Shown here piece by piece: positions 1 through 12,300 of a stretch of 64,000 nt of DNA. This stretch comes from Mesostigma viride (taxonomy: Eukaryota > Streptophyta > Mesostigmatophyceae > Mesostigmatales > Mesostigmataceae): positions 62,001-126,000 of the forward strand of contig RPFO01002263.1 in NCBI GenBank assembly GCA_009746045.1. Direction: 5' to 3'. The notes below the pieces were generated by a model. The model saw only the letters and a list, made by a program, of their open reading frames with translations. It searched no databases and was not told the DNA's origin. The position numbers were made by a program, and so were the translations under genes. Every line of letters starts with the position of its first letter. Position 1 is the first letter of the stretch.

Positions 1-269
1 GATTGGCTGTGCCCATGGCATGAATCATCGGAGCAGCGAGCATGTCAGTTACTGGCCTTGGCAGAGCATGGCTGAGATCATCTCCCTGTGGGCGCCCGCT
101 CCAGAAACGTGCCTAGTGGCCGTGCACCACTCGCGTGTTTGTGGAACCTGCCGTTTCCCCAACTTCTTTACGCTCCACTCATCCAACAGTCCAGTTTATT
201 CGTCTTTCAAGTTTGAATCGTCTTTCATCACCTCCTCGTGGGTGTCTTCTGCCTGCCCTTGGCGCCCAG

Positions 270-319
270 AGTTGAAGATCGGCCTCGGCTGTGATAAAAT
301 CCTGGACACGTTTCATGAG
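270..319 (+). CDS. LIG4: LIG4 exon: end of DNA-binding domain
   Basis: Encodes [17 protein letters not shown], matching the DLKLG...FH segment of animal and plant LIG4 just before the catalytic domain. Acceptor cccag, donor gtgcga. It ends in phase 0, as the next exon needs. Confidence 0.8.
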
Positions 320-3300
320 GTGCGAGCAATCAGCAAGCGCAGAAGTGCAGGAGCTGGAGTACTGTCGATACCGGTGCCGGCCCGAAACTTGGAAGATTCG
401 GACCAGACGGGCGATCCAGACTAGTTTCATGTGGTTGTTATACTACTGACATACGGTGGTATTGTCATGTATGATGAGGCAGGGAGACCATTTTAGGCAC
501 TGTGAGCCAGGGTGGTACTATACTATTCTTGTAGCACTTATATAGTAACAATTGTCAAATCTATCATGACTTGTTTCGCAACCAACGGTCGGCCCACAGG
601 ATATTCATCCGTCAGCAATCGCATCCCATACCATCTTGACTAGGTAGATCGTCGTGCTGTAGTCCATACAAGCAGCGGTTATAAGCTCCTTGGTTACAAG
701 TGTTTCCGTTGTAGTCTCCAGCCAAGAGGCTCTTGAGTACAATTACCCCCACAAATTAGTTGGATTTACCGCCAGTTGGCAGCCCAGCTCAATGGCATGA
801 ACCTGACTGCCTTCAGCACAACGTGAATGATGGCATTTCCTTGATGTCGTCAATCCTCCTGGCGCGCCCCCACAGCTGGCCAGCTCTAGCATGCGGTTCT
901 CAACAGCCCACTAGCTTTGCTTGCCGTGCATTCGAGGCTCATTGCTGGCTCAAACACGCACTCTCTCGCTCTTATCTGCCTCTCCCATGCTGGCACACTC
1001 TCTGTCTGCCCCTAGGTCTGCCTCTCACACTCCCGCGCGCTTAACTTGCATGCATATTTTTTCCCCTCTACTTGTCATGTTTCCCCTCACTTGTGTTTCC
1101 CCCACCCACCCGCGACAGAACGCCAAGGGATCGTACAACATGTGCATCGACCTACGCGAGGTGTGCAAACAGCTGTGCAAGGACGACGCCGGGTTCGTCC
1201 ACCGTGTGAGTGTTGCGTGACTTGCATCCCTAAGACGGGACCTGCCTACGATCTAGGCTACGATCTAGGCTACGATCTAGGCTACGATCTAGGCTACGAC
1301 GGTTGTTAGGCTTTGATGGTTGCTGATGAATGGCGCCTCTTCGCTGTGCATGCCTCCTGAACACCTGGCCCAGGAGATCTGGTGGCCCAGGACATCTGAC
1401 AAGGTTGCCTGTGGTGATCGTATGGAATTTATCGGTTGCAGTTCATTTTTTCTTTTTTTGCTTTTTCTGGCAATCGGTTTTGGTGTGGGATGGGAATTTG
1501 GGCACCGCATAAACAAGACTTGTAGCTATGCTGTGCTACGTAGGTACATGTTGACACCAAAGACGGGGCGAAATGAAACACTATTGTTCTTTTGAATAAA
1601 ACAGAAGACGTATTCCTGTCCCTTTTCTCCCACCTGCCGTCTCCTGAGCTCTTGTGCCTTGGTGGCATATGCCCCGGGGACGTTCAGGTACCCTGTATTG
1701 CTTGCATCGTTTGACCTCTGCCTCACACTTTCTTTCCTGTGGTATCGACACCTGACCGTGTTTGGCTGGTTGCATCCTTCATGGCTAACCATTTCATTCC
1801 CTTGACTCGGCTGCCTGGCCTTCAAGCTTGTCCTCACGCCATGTCAATCATCCTCATGATAATAATTCTCCTGGCTCACCTGCATGTTCGGAATGCTTGT
1901 TTGTAACGCAAGGGCAGGCGATCGAGGTCGGCTATCCGGTGCGCCCACAGCTCGCCAAGAGGGTGAATGCGCCCAGAGTCGCGTGGAACAAGGTATGCTG
2001 CCACCGCCACCTAATGCGGGCTCGGTCACCGCCACCTAAAGCGGGCGCGGCCACCGCCACCTAATGCGGGCGTGGCCACCGCCACCTAATGCGGGCGTGG
2101 CCACCGCCACCAGATGCGGGTGCTGCCACCGCCACCTAATGCGGGCGCGGCCACCGCCACCTAATGCGGGCGCGGCCACCGCCACCTAATGCGGGCGCGG
2201 CCACCGCCACCTAATGCGGGCGCGGCCACCGCCACCTAATGCGGGCGCGGCCACCGCCACCTAATGCGGGCGAGGCCACCGCCACATAATGCGGGCGCGG
2301 CCACCGCCACCTAATGCGGGCGAGGCCACCGCCACATAATGCGGGTGCGACCACCGCCACCCAATGCGGGCGCTGCCACCGCCACTCGATGCGGGCACTC
2401 TCTGTCTCGGTTTAGACTGGGAGGTGATTGTTTGCTGGGGCAACCTGGCTGTTTGTTTCACCACCCGGCACGTGCCAGGAACCAGCATTTTGTCTTTTTC
2501 CGCCACTGTCGAGTGAATGTTTGCAGTTGATGTAGTGGACGTATGGTGGAGGTGCATTTATCCAACACATCTCGTATCTTGGCTGTTCTGGATTAGTTAC
2601 ACTTTGTATTTAGCTGGCTGTTTAATGCACGCCACTCATTGTCACTTATTAGTTATAGTATGGTTAATGCTAGTTAACGGTTGGTAGTTAACAGTTGGTA
2701 AGTGGCCTTGTTGTGACGGGATGAACGACTGTTGAATGGCACTGGGATCTTGGGCAGTTGCCTCGCAGGCATATGGAGGCAAAGGGCAGAGGCAGTCAGG
2801 AGTTTTCATGGCAATATATCTCAGTTTCTTTATATGGAAGAGGCCCACCTCAGTTTGTTCCTGTTGCTTTGCAGTTTTTACTGTACAGTCACATACCTTC
2901 TGATGGTGCCCTTGCTGGCTAGGACGTGTGCTGCGTCACAACTTTTGCTACTCGTGCCCTGATTGCCTGCATGCCCTGTCGACATATCCCTTCCCATGCC
3001 TTTTTTGGCATTCAGTACCATGGCAATTTTATGTTTTTTTTGGGGGGGGGGGGCGGCCTGTGTGCAGGAGATGAGTGCATTGGTGAGGATTGTTTTCCAC
3101 ACATCTGGCGTCCACATACATGACAGTGAACCTCGACATAGCATGCAATGCATGGAGGTCTGGGTCGGCATGGCAACCAGTTCACGCATGCAGGCGACCC
3201 CAAGGGGAAGGCAGGTGGTCGCTGATGGCGGACAGATGGAGCGCATCGCGCCATCCTAGCTCAGCATCATCCTTAGCCTGCTAGTCATCAAGGGAAGCAT

Positions 3301-6300
3301 CAATGGTAACCACATGCCTCGCGAGTAGTGACATGCCAGGGTGATAGCCATCGCAGTCACCGCACTCTTTGTGAGGCGTTTGGCTGCTGGCCGAGGGAGA
3401 TACGCGGCGGTGCCATCTCGTTAGCGAAACATGCCAGGGTGGCGAACCTTAGTGTCGCTATGCCAGGGTGGCAAGCCTATAGTGAACCTATACCACGTGA
3501 CGCGTGTGCGACTAACCACCCCACAAGGACCACCAACACACACGTTTTTGAACGCATCCGACTCGAATCGGCGGCAGTGTGGCAAGCACGTGCGCTTTTG
3601 GCTCTGGCATTTCCCGTGGCTGTCATTGACGGTGGCGGTGGCAGAAGGGAGGGCACTTCTGCTGAGGGTGAGATCTGCCGGCATTAGCGCGCGCTGCGCA
3701 GTAGCGGGCACCCTTGATAGACACGATCGAGACCATACTGCAACCTGCACAGCAGGAGGGACTGCCTGAGGGGATGGAACATGCCAATCCCCGCACGGAT
3801 CCCCGCACGGGTCTCCGCCGGATGATCCGGACGAAATGGGGTATGACGGATTAATAAGTTTACACATAGACTGCCTACTGGTATGACGACGGCAAGTTGT
3901 GCTAGGTTCTCATTCCAGGATCCACCGTTTTCCCACTCAGGTTCTTGTCACCCCCTCCCCTCATGTTTTCTTCTTATGCACGTGGCTTTGTTCCTGCGAC
4001 CTGCTTGAAGTGACGAGGCAGAAGGCGTACCAACCAGGCACCGCGATGCTGTCGATCCACGTTCTGTGGTGCTGTGTGCTGCTTTGGCACTACCTCAGTG
4101 CCTCGGCTCTTTTGGGAATCGTCCGTCAGAAACTCTGGATGAGTGCAATCTTCTTCTCTGGTATCGGCACGCACTCCAACTCGGGGGAACAGTGTGGTTG
4201 ACTTCGGCTGGCAGTCGCTGCCTTGAAGTTCATGTAATGCCGCACGGCACTCGGTGTTGTCCACACATTGACCTTAACCCAATCTGGTTAACCAAATCTG
4301 GTGTGATGACCCCATATGCTCCGATGGCTGCTAGACACGTATTAGCTAGTGGCTGTTCTTATGATCTGATTTCTTCCCCACCCTAAGTCTACCGCTCTCC
4401 TCTCCCCCCTCCCCCCCTGCCTCCATCCCCTTTCTCCCTCATTTTCCTGTCGCTCTCCTCCCTCTCTCCCTTGTTTGCTCCCCGCCTTGCAGTTCAGCAT
4501 GCAGGGCAAGGTGGACGGCAAGAGCGCGGTGGTGGAGGCTAAGATGGACGGTGAGCGCATCCAAGCGCACAAGGACGGGGACAACATCCAGTTCTTCACC
4601 AGGTGAGGCTTATTCTTCACCAGGTAAGGTGAATACTGCACCAAGTAAAGTTTTTTCTGCACCAGGTAACGTTTATTACGCACCAGGTAAGTTTTGTTCC
4701 GCACCAGGTAATGTCAATCCTTTATCTTGTAAGTTTTATTATTTACCAGGGGTTCTTTGGTGCAGAGCATGTTTTGGCACCGCGACGACTCCGCTGCTCA
4801 TGTTATCGTCTCAGGCAATACGGAGAAGGCATAGGGGGGTTCTGGCTATGCCATCATGGCCGTGTGCTGTGGTTCTTCCGAACGGTGCGTGAACGTCCTT
4901 CCTGGGGTTTCTGATGATGTTTCGGATGGCGTGAGTTTCTGGTCCAGCCAGGTCTGGCGAAGACTAAGAGTTGTTGCTTGCGATTGCGCCACAATTATAT
5001 GATGCACGTAATTCAAATAGTAGTATGTATGTATTGCACCGTGTTGCTGGTTGAGCAAGGGACACTGCCCCCCCCTTGGCATCAGATGGCAGTCGGCCAT
5101 GTGAGGCATGCAACGGCTGTAGGTTGCAGGGACACCTGATTGACCTGCAGGGATTCACCACGTTATTGACATGCATGGGATTCACAGCAGCTTGCGCCAC
5201 GTGCCGACATCCGCAGCCTTGGTGGGTCGAAGTTGGCAAGTTGACCGCATGGACTACGCTCATGGGGGCACCCGTGTTAACGAGGGCACCCAATCGTCAC
5301 CGCTTCCCCTATCATGCCCACACACCCATGCTAAGGGGGGCACCCAAAAGTCACGGTTTGCTCCCCTGTCACGCCCACGCACCTCAGCGGCTGAAGCCGC
5401 GTGCCGATGCTGGTGGACTTTTGCTGCCTGGTGCTGTGGTGTGGCGCTGCCTTGCTGTCCCTGTCCAGGGTGGGCACAGACTACTCAGAGAAGTACGTCA
5501 GCCTGATCCAGGACCTGCGGGAGCACGTCACTCTGCGGAGGTGGGATGGGCGGGGGTGGGGTGGGGTTGGCCATTAAGTATACTACCATACATTCTATAA
5601 GTAAAAAAAATAATTATTGAGAATGTTCCTCCACAGGGAGGTCATGGAGATCGAGAGAGCTTCGAAGCCCTGTATGCAATATGGGGAGATGGTTGGCAGT
5701 CAGCCAGGGGAGGTGGTTGGCAGCCAGCTATTGTTCCCTGCTGGCACGTCAAACACATGCGCTCAACCCTCGAGCTGGAGTAGTCACATGGGAGGGGGCT
5801 CTGTGGGTTGTGACATTGCTTACAAGTCTCATCTTAATGCGGTTGGGGACAGGTGTCATCGTAATGTATGGGGGACATGGTGGCTGGAAGAAGATTCTCA
5901 TTACTTCGTCTTTCATCTACGTCGTCCCTTTCTGCCCTCGAGCCTACCTTCAGCTCAGGGAGTCTTATGGCCTGTGGTATGCACCATCTTGAACATGTAC
6001 TGCGCCTCCAGTTGGGCCTGCACCATTATGTCGAGAGAGTCCCTTGTGGCCTGCCCACATGAGACAGTGAGAAAAGCTAGGGCGCCCTCCCTCCCTCTCG
6101 TTGTGTACAGGGGTTGAAGGTTGCTACATTGGTTCCCACAGGACGCAGTCTGCGTGCTTTAAATCATTCACAACAACACATACAATGTTCTATAACTCAT
6201 CCATGTACTAAGGGCTTTCCCTGGGTCGTTCTCCAGGTTCAGACTTGTTGCATGCTTAGTTTATGGTCGCTTGGGCGCAGGCAAAAGTTGCACCATCAAC

Positions 6301-9300
6301 AATACCTAATGCATGACTCCAGATTATTTATGACGCTTTTCTTGTTTACTTTGTGCTCTCCAGATTTGTGACCCTGCCTTTCTCCGGAAAAAATTTCCCC
6401 CCTTGACGTCCCTGTACCTGCGTCCCTGCAGGTGCATCCTGGACGGGGAGATGGTCGTGCGAAATCGAGAAACGGGGGAGTTCCAGCCCTTCGGGACCAG
6501 CATGACGCTGTGTGGGTGGCTCAAGCTATGTAGTATTACATAAATATATAGTAGTCATATACTACTTTTTTTCATTGTCTAGTTATAGCCATTCGGGACC
6601 CGCATGAAGTTGTTTGGGTAGTCCGAGTTACGTACGTAATTTAATCGTATACTACCAGTTAAAAGAATCTACTTATAACACCAGGCATGGCTTATGTAGT
6701 TGATGGGGAATTATGTCACTCATTCCTCAGGTAATCTATAGGTATGTGCAAAAACGAGTCGGCCTTAGAGACGTGATGGGCCGTATGAGTGGGCAAGCAG
6801 AAAGGCATGTGATTGTTCCATGCATGGTCCTCTCGGAAGTCGGACTTACAAGAGTATGTGATGGAACTTGGTAGGCCAAGTTTCGATGTGGGCAGCGTTG
6901 GCTTATAGAGCACATACAGGTATGCAGGCCAGTGGAGCAGGGGCGGGTGGGGAGGATAAGGGATGCTGATGGGCTGATGGGAAGATTGTGCGGGCTGCGA
7001 ACGCTCGGCCCTCGAAGTGTTAAGTATTTTGCGAAAGCAGAAGTTGGCTGCATGCTCAGGTGCCACTAACCAGTCTTTGCCGACCCCGTACAGCGAGCAT
7101 TGTTTAAGGCATGATGCTCAGATGGTGGCCACGTAGATGGCGGCGTATCCTACATAGGTGTAGCTTAGACATCATCGTTCTTGAATGCGACTTTCTCCCA
7201 TGCATCGATAGCAGGGTGGGGCGTTTCAAGTGAATCCATGCCGTGGGTCCCTGGCGGCCAAGAAGAGATGGCCTTACTCCTACTATTGCAGCTAATCAAC
7301 CCAGCCATGCACAGCCTTGTTCACAGCCATACTTTCTTGCATGTTCCTTGCACATGAAATGATCTCATGTCTGTATCTGTGGTTGGTCTGTGCTTGCCCA
7401 TCCTTGCCCATTCTGTGCTGCTCTCGTGTAACAGCGGGGTTGTTGAGGGATGGACGCGAGACCTCGGATGAGGTGGGTTGGTGGTCTTGTAGCCTGGAGG
7501 CTTCTCTCAATTATTGGACGCCGAATGGTAAAGCTAGTATTAAAATTAAGTTGTGTTGCTGTGGTGGCTTCTTCAGCTTGGTCCACTGGCTGTGCGCGAT
7601 CTCGGAAGTCGCAACCAGTTGGCATATGTGAGTGACACTCGCTGAAGTTACCTGATCATGTTGTGACATCTGGGCGTTGCCTTACCAGTGATGCAAAAGG
7701 TGACGTCGCTTTACGGGGAACGTGCCAAGATCACACCTGTTGTAGGCTTACACGTGCTGGCCGCTGGCCGCGCTCCTTTGGTTTGGTTGGTCTCACAGAG
7801 CAGCAGGGATGTGTGTACATATTCAAATACTACCAGCAGCCCTGCATGCGCTGCCCTCTTTGCTCGAACAAGTCATCTGTTGGCCACCAAGAAAACGGTC
7901 GTTGAAGTCTTGCGTGATTTTTAGTATGAGTGACTGATTTTTTACTTCTATTCTGTCAGTGGTTTAGTGCTTACAGAATGGAAGGACTGCGGCGGGCATG
8001 TCAGAAGCATGTGCCCCCCCGTAGCCTCCCACTTGCACCCGCTACGGGGTCTTTGGAAAAGATCACACTGAAAATGGGCCAGATAGGGTGGGTCAGAAGG
8101 TGCATTAACCCAGAAGGTGTTAAGGGGATGATCATAGTGGCGGTTGCCTGCTTGGGCACGTGGCGGTTGTCAGCTGTGGACCCATGGGATGCCTCTGGCC
8201 GAGTCTTTTGTACTGTTATGCTTGTCTCTTGATTGCGCTACCCACTCATCCGGCCCCGCCCCGTTCTGACCTTCCTCCGCCACCTTTTCTGAGTGTGAGA
8301 AGCTCTCTATCTTGACTACCATGCATGCACGTATCGGCCTGGGCAATGGTTGTGTGCATGGCTCGATATCATGGCTTGCAATACGTGTGTTCTATATGTA
8401 CCCTTGGTCTATATAATCCATACCTGCCGCCGCTGTGCTGATATACTCTGCCCCTGTTGTGCTGCTGCTGCCTGCACTGACGATCGAGATCTTCGCTTGG
8501 TGCATGCTTTCACATCCTTGCTGCCTTCTGTTATCGTCTTTTGCCTTTGATTGTCTGATTCATTTGCTGTGCCAACTCCGGGGTTGCTTCGCGTTTGTGA
8601 AATTCGCGTTGTGCGTCGCCAAATTGCTGCCACCGGGTTCCTGTCAACAGTTCTGCTGTATCCTTGTTGAGACCATGCCCCCTTCCAGGCAGCATTTGGA
8701 GTGCCTGAAACAGGATTGGATTGGACCTTGGTTTTGCTGCCACAAATTTCATGACTAAGATTAGAAGGCCCATTTAAGAAGCCTTACTCTCTTTGCATGG
8801 CCTGTCTAAACTTGCCTGTGTGCACACTTGAGGCCGATGACACGTTTTAAAATGTTTAGTTAAAACCTGCTTTGGGGGGGGTAGGTAGTCGCATATAAAC
8901 GCTTGGGGTTTGGTCTTTGTGTGGCCCAGGTCTCGCTCAGAAAGCATATGGCTCACAGCCTCTACAGTATTTCTCTCTACTGCATTTATTTGTCATTGGG
9001 AGCTAGTTTTTATGGATTGAGTCAAGGTGTTCCAAGCGCAGAAAGTAGTGTTGCAAGCTGCTTTAGGCTTGGCATGCACTTTGGTATTTGAGGCTATTTA
9101 TCACATTCATTGCTGGTGCGCTTATGGCCTTGGCCCCATGAATGACTTCCTTGACACTAGCACTGCGGCCTTTCGAATTCGTCACATTTTTCTGATGTCG
9201 TCTGATAAAAAACAACCGTTCGTTCTTGTCCCATAGACATGGTGTTTGACGTGATTTTTGCGGAGGAGCCCGTGGTGTCTCGACCCCTGTTCGAACGTCA

Positions 9301-12300
9301 AGAAATCCTCAGGGAGGGGGTCAAGCCAATGGACGGTCGCATTGTCCCCATGCTGCCAGGTGGGCGCCAGGAACTTGGCCAGGCTGTCTCTATCACTGGC
9401 TTGCTAGCGAGTACCTTTTGGTTGTTGCCTGCTTGTTAGACAACTTCCTATTTAGGTCTTTTCTGTGAAAGGGAACAGCACCAACTGAGTATTCGTTGTC
9501 CACTTGGTTTCCGCAAGGTCCGTCTGCAACTTAAATTTTATACCTTCTCTATGCAAGTGTCCTTTTTCTGTGAGGTTGGGATACTGGGTCAGGACGGTAA
9601 GGTAGAAACCAACTCTGAGAAAGGCTCTGGTTTTCACGTTGTTGATGGTACTACTGTGCCCCCATTTCGACGTGCCGGAGCAAAAAAAAGAAAGAAGAAG
9701 TGCGATTTCTTGGGGGTCAGCTGCTGGGGGTGAAGTAGGGTAACCTGGGAGGAGGGCGCAGGGGCAGGTGCATAGTTTTCCGTGTGCTGGCTCACAGTGC
9801 CAGCATGCCACTTTGTCGGTGTGTTTTGTCATCAATGATCCATACCTTGCCTCAAACATATTGCAGATCAAACCGCCTCGAGCCGTATCGGGGCTTGCCC
9901 GCAGGTGCAAAGTATGCATACATGCAAACGCGCAAGATGGCATGTGCACACATGTACCTGTGCTCACACTTCACCTACACATTTGCGTCATGGTAGTTGG
10001 CTTGCCAGCTCATGCATGCATGTTACTATTTCACGGTATTAGTTGTTCGTGTGTGCACGCGTGCATTTCAAGTAATGTTGTTGCTTGATAGGCAGTCCGC
10101 ACGGTTTGTCTGTGCTCATGCGGACTATCTCCTGGTCTACCTGCCTGTTGACCTGGAAATGCCACAGGCAAGTGCCCCTGCTCCTGCTGCACCGGCGAGG
10201 GCCCTGCGGAGACATGTGTCTACGGAATGTCCTTCAGCGAGCCCCTGACCACCGAGGCCGGGTTGGAAGATTACCACAACAGCATCGTCAGCAACCGGTG
10301 CGTGGCTGGGGATACTGCGTGTGTTTTCTTTGGAGTCTCCGTAATTCTCAATATAAATTAGCAAAATATTTAAGAAACTAATTTGAGCAAGCCGCCGATT
10401 ATATTATGGTGACTTGTGTTTCCGGTGGAGTCTCCCATCCTCCTGTGAACTTGCTCCCTCTTGCGAAAGGGGGGGGGTGGAGGCGGGGGGCTAAGGGGGC
10501 GGAATAGCCTGTCTGACACCTGTCAGTTAGCGCGGCAAGAGGTCCAAACGGAGGCTGGTATTATCGTAGGATGCACGCTGCCTTAAGTTAAGGGGATGAG
10601 TGAGGGTGTAGGGATTAGGATGAAGGGGTTGTGCTCGTTTGGAGCTCGGTAGGTTGCACAGGTGGGATGTAGGATCGAAGGCTGTTGTCTCGGATGCCCA
10701 CTGGCAGCCACTTCAGCGTGCTCACCAAAGCTGCCTCCTGCGCCCCCCAAACCCACCTCTCGAACAAGGATTGTCGTGGCCATCATCCCCCCCTTGTAAC
10801 TGGCATATATGACATCGCTCGTGCTCGTTCTGGGTCGTGCTCGTACCCCAAGCGTGCCCATCATCCCCCCCAAAGCGGTGCCCTTGATTCACCTGAAACC
10901 CTGTCCTGCAACCCCCACAATCCTTTCCCCCTTTCCCCCCACACCCCTTTCCCCCACACCCCTTCCCCCCACACCCCTTCCCCCTCAACCCCCACAACCT
11001 CCTCCCCTCAACCCCCACCCACCACCAGCATGGAGGGCGTCGTGATCAAGGACCTGCGCTCCCCCTGGAAAGCGGGCGACCGCAGCGACAACTGGCAAAA
11101 GCTCAAGCCGGACTACTTGGACGCGGGCACCGACCTGGACATGCTGGTAATGGGGGGCATGTACGGGTCAGGCCGCAGGGGGGGGCAGCTGTCCCAGTTC
11201 CTGCTGGGCATCTCCGTCTGGGCGCGCCGGCCAGGGACCCGGCCCACCGAGTAAGCCCGCTGTGGAGACACGCTATTCGTTGTAGCTATTTGTAGCCTTC
11301 AAGCAAGGACCATGCTCCTTCTTTGACCTGGAGCCTTCGCATTGGTGCATTTCCCATGTAAATATTATGCTACTGTGTCTTACCATAGGAAATTGTTATG
11401 GACTACAATGGTAGGTGACTAGTACAGTGGCGTACCTTATAAGCTCCAAGGAGAAGTATTCGTGTATGTCACAGCGGCACCAAAAGATCATCGCATTAGT
11501 ATGGCAATGCTTCATAAGCAATGTAATGGGTTGGATAGCTGCGTGCCCTGGGATCTGTGTATACTACTTCGCCGGTAACTTGCTGGCATCGGACATCAAG
11601 CCCTGAGAATTTGTGGGCTAACCAGCCCGGGTGTGATGATTGCCATACTTGATGTCATGCTGGTCCTTGCATCGCTCCCACAGAACCTCAATCGGTTCCA
11701 TGCACGCTTTGACGTGCACACATGGCACGTGTGTGCATGTGGGTTTCCAGCCACCATGGCCTAGGTTCCACATCACACGTCCCCTCATGCCTCGTTTATG
11801 CTGGCATCCATCACTGCTTCGGCCCAGGTTCCTCAGCAGACCCTTGCTTATGTAATGCCTTTCGGTTGTCATCTGTCCGCTCGCGTGGCACCAGGTTTCA
11901 CACCTGCTGCCGCGTGGGAACCGGAATGTCGGACGAACAGCTGGATAAGCTCAACGCCCACCTGAAGCCCCACGCGATGTGAGTGGCGCGAGTAGCCTGA
12001 GTCGTGCGCGATGGGAGCACCGCGAGTAGCGTAGCACTTTCTAACAACGTGCGGCCCCATGCATTTCAGGTGGGTGCCCCAGGCGATGTGAACAGATGCG
12101 GCTCGTGCATCTTTTGTGCATCATTTGTGGCTGGACTTACCGTACGCCATGTGACTGAAATTCTCGCCCATGCCATGTGGGGGCTTACCTAGCCATGTGG
12201 GGGAATGCCCCATGCCATGCTTGAGGGGAATCCTCACACAGGCGTGGCACGGGAATGCCGGCGTGCGTGGGCCTAGGCCACACGAGTCCGTGCACCACAT

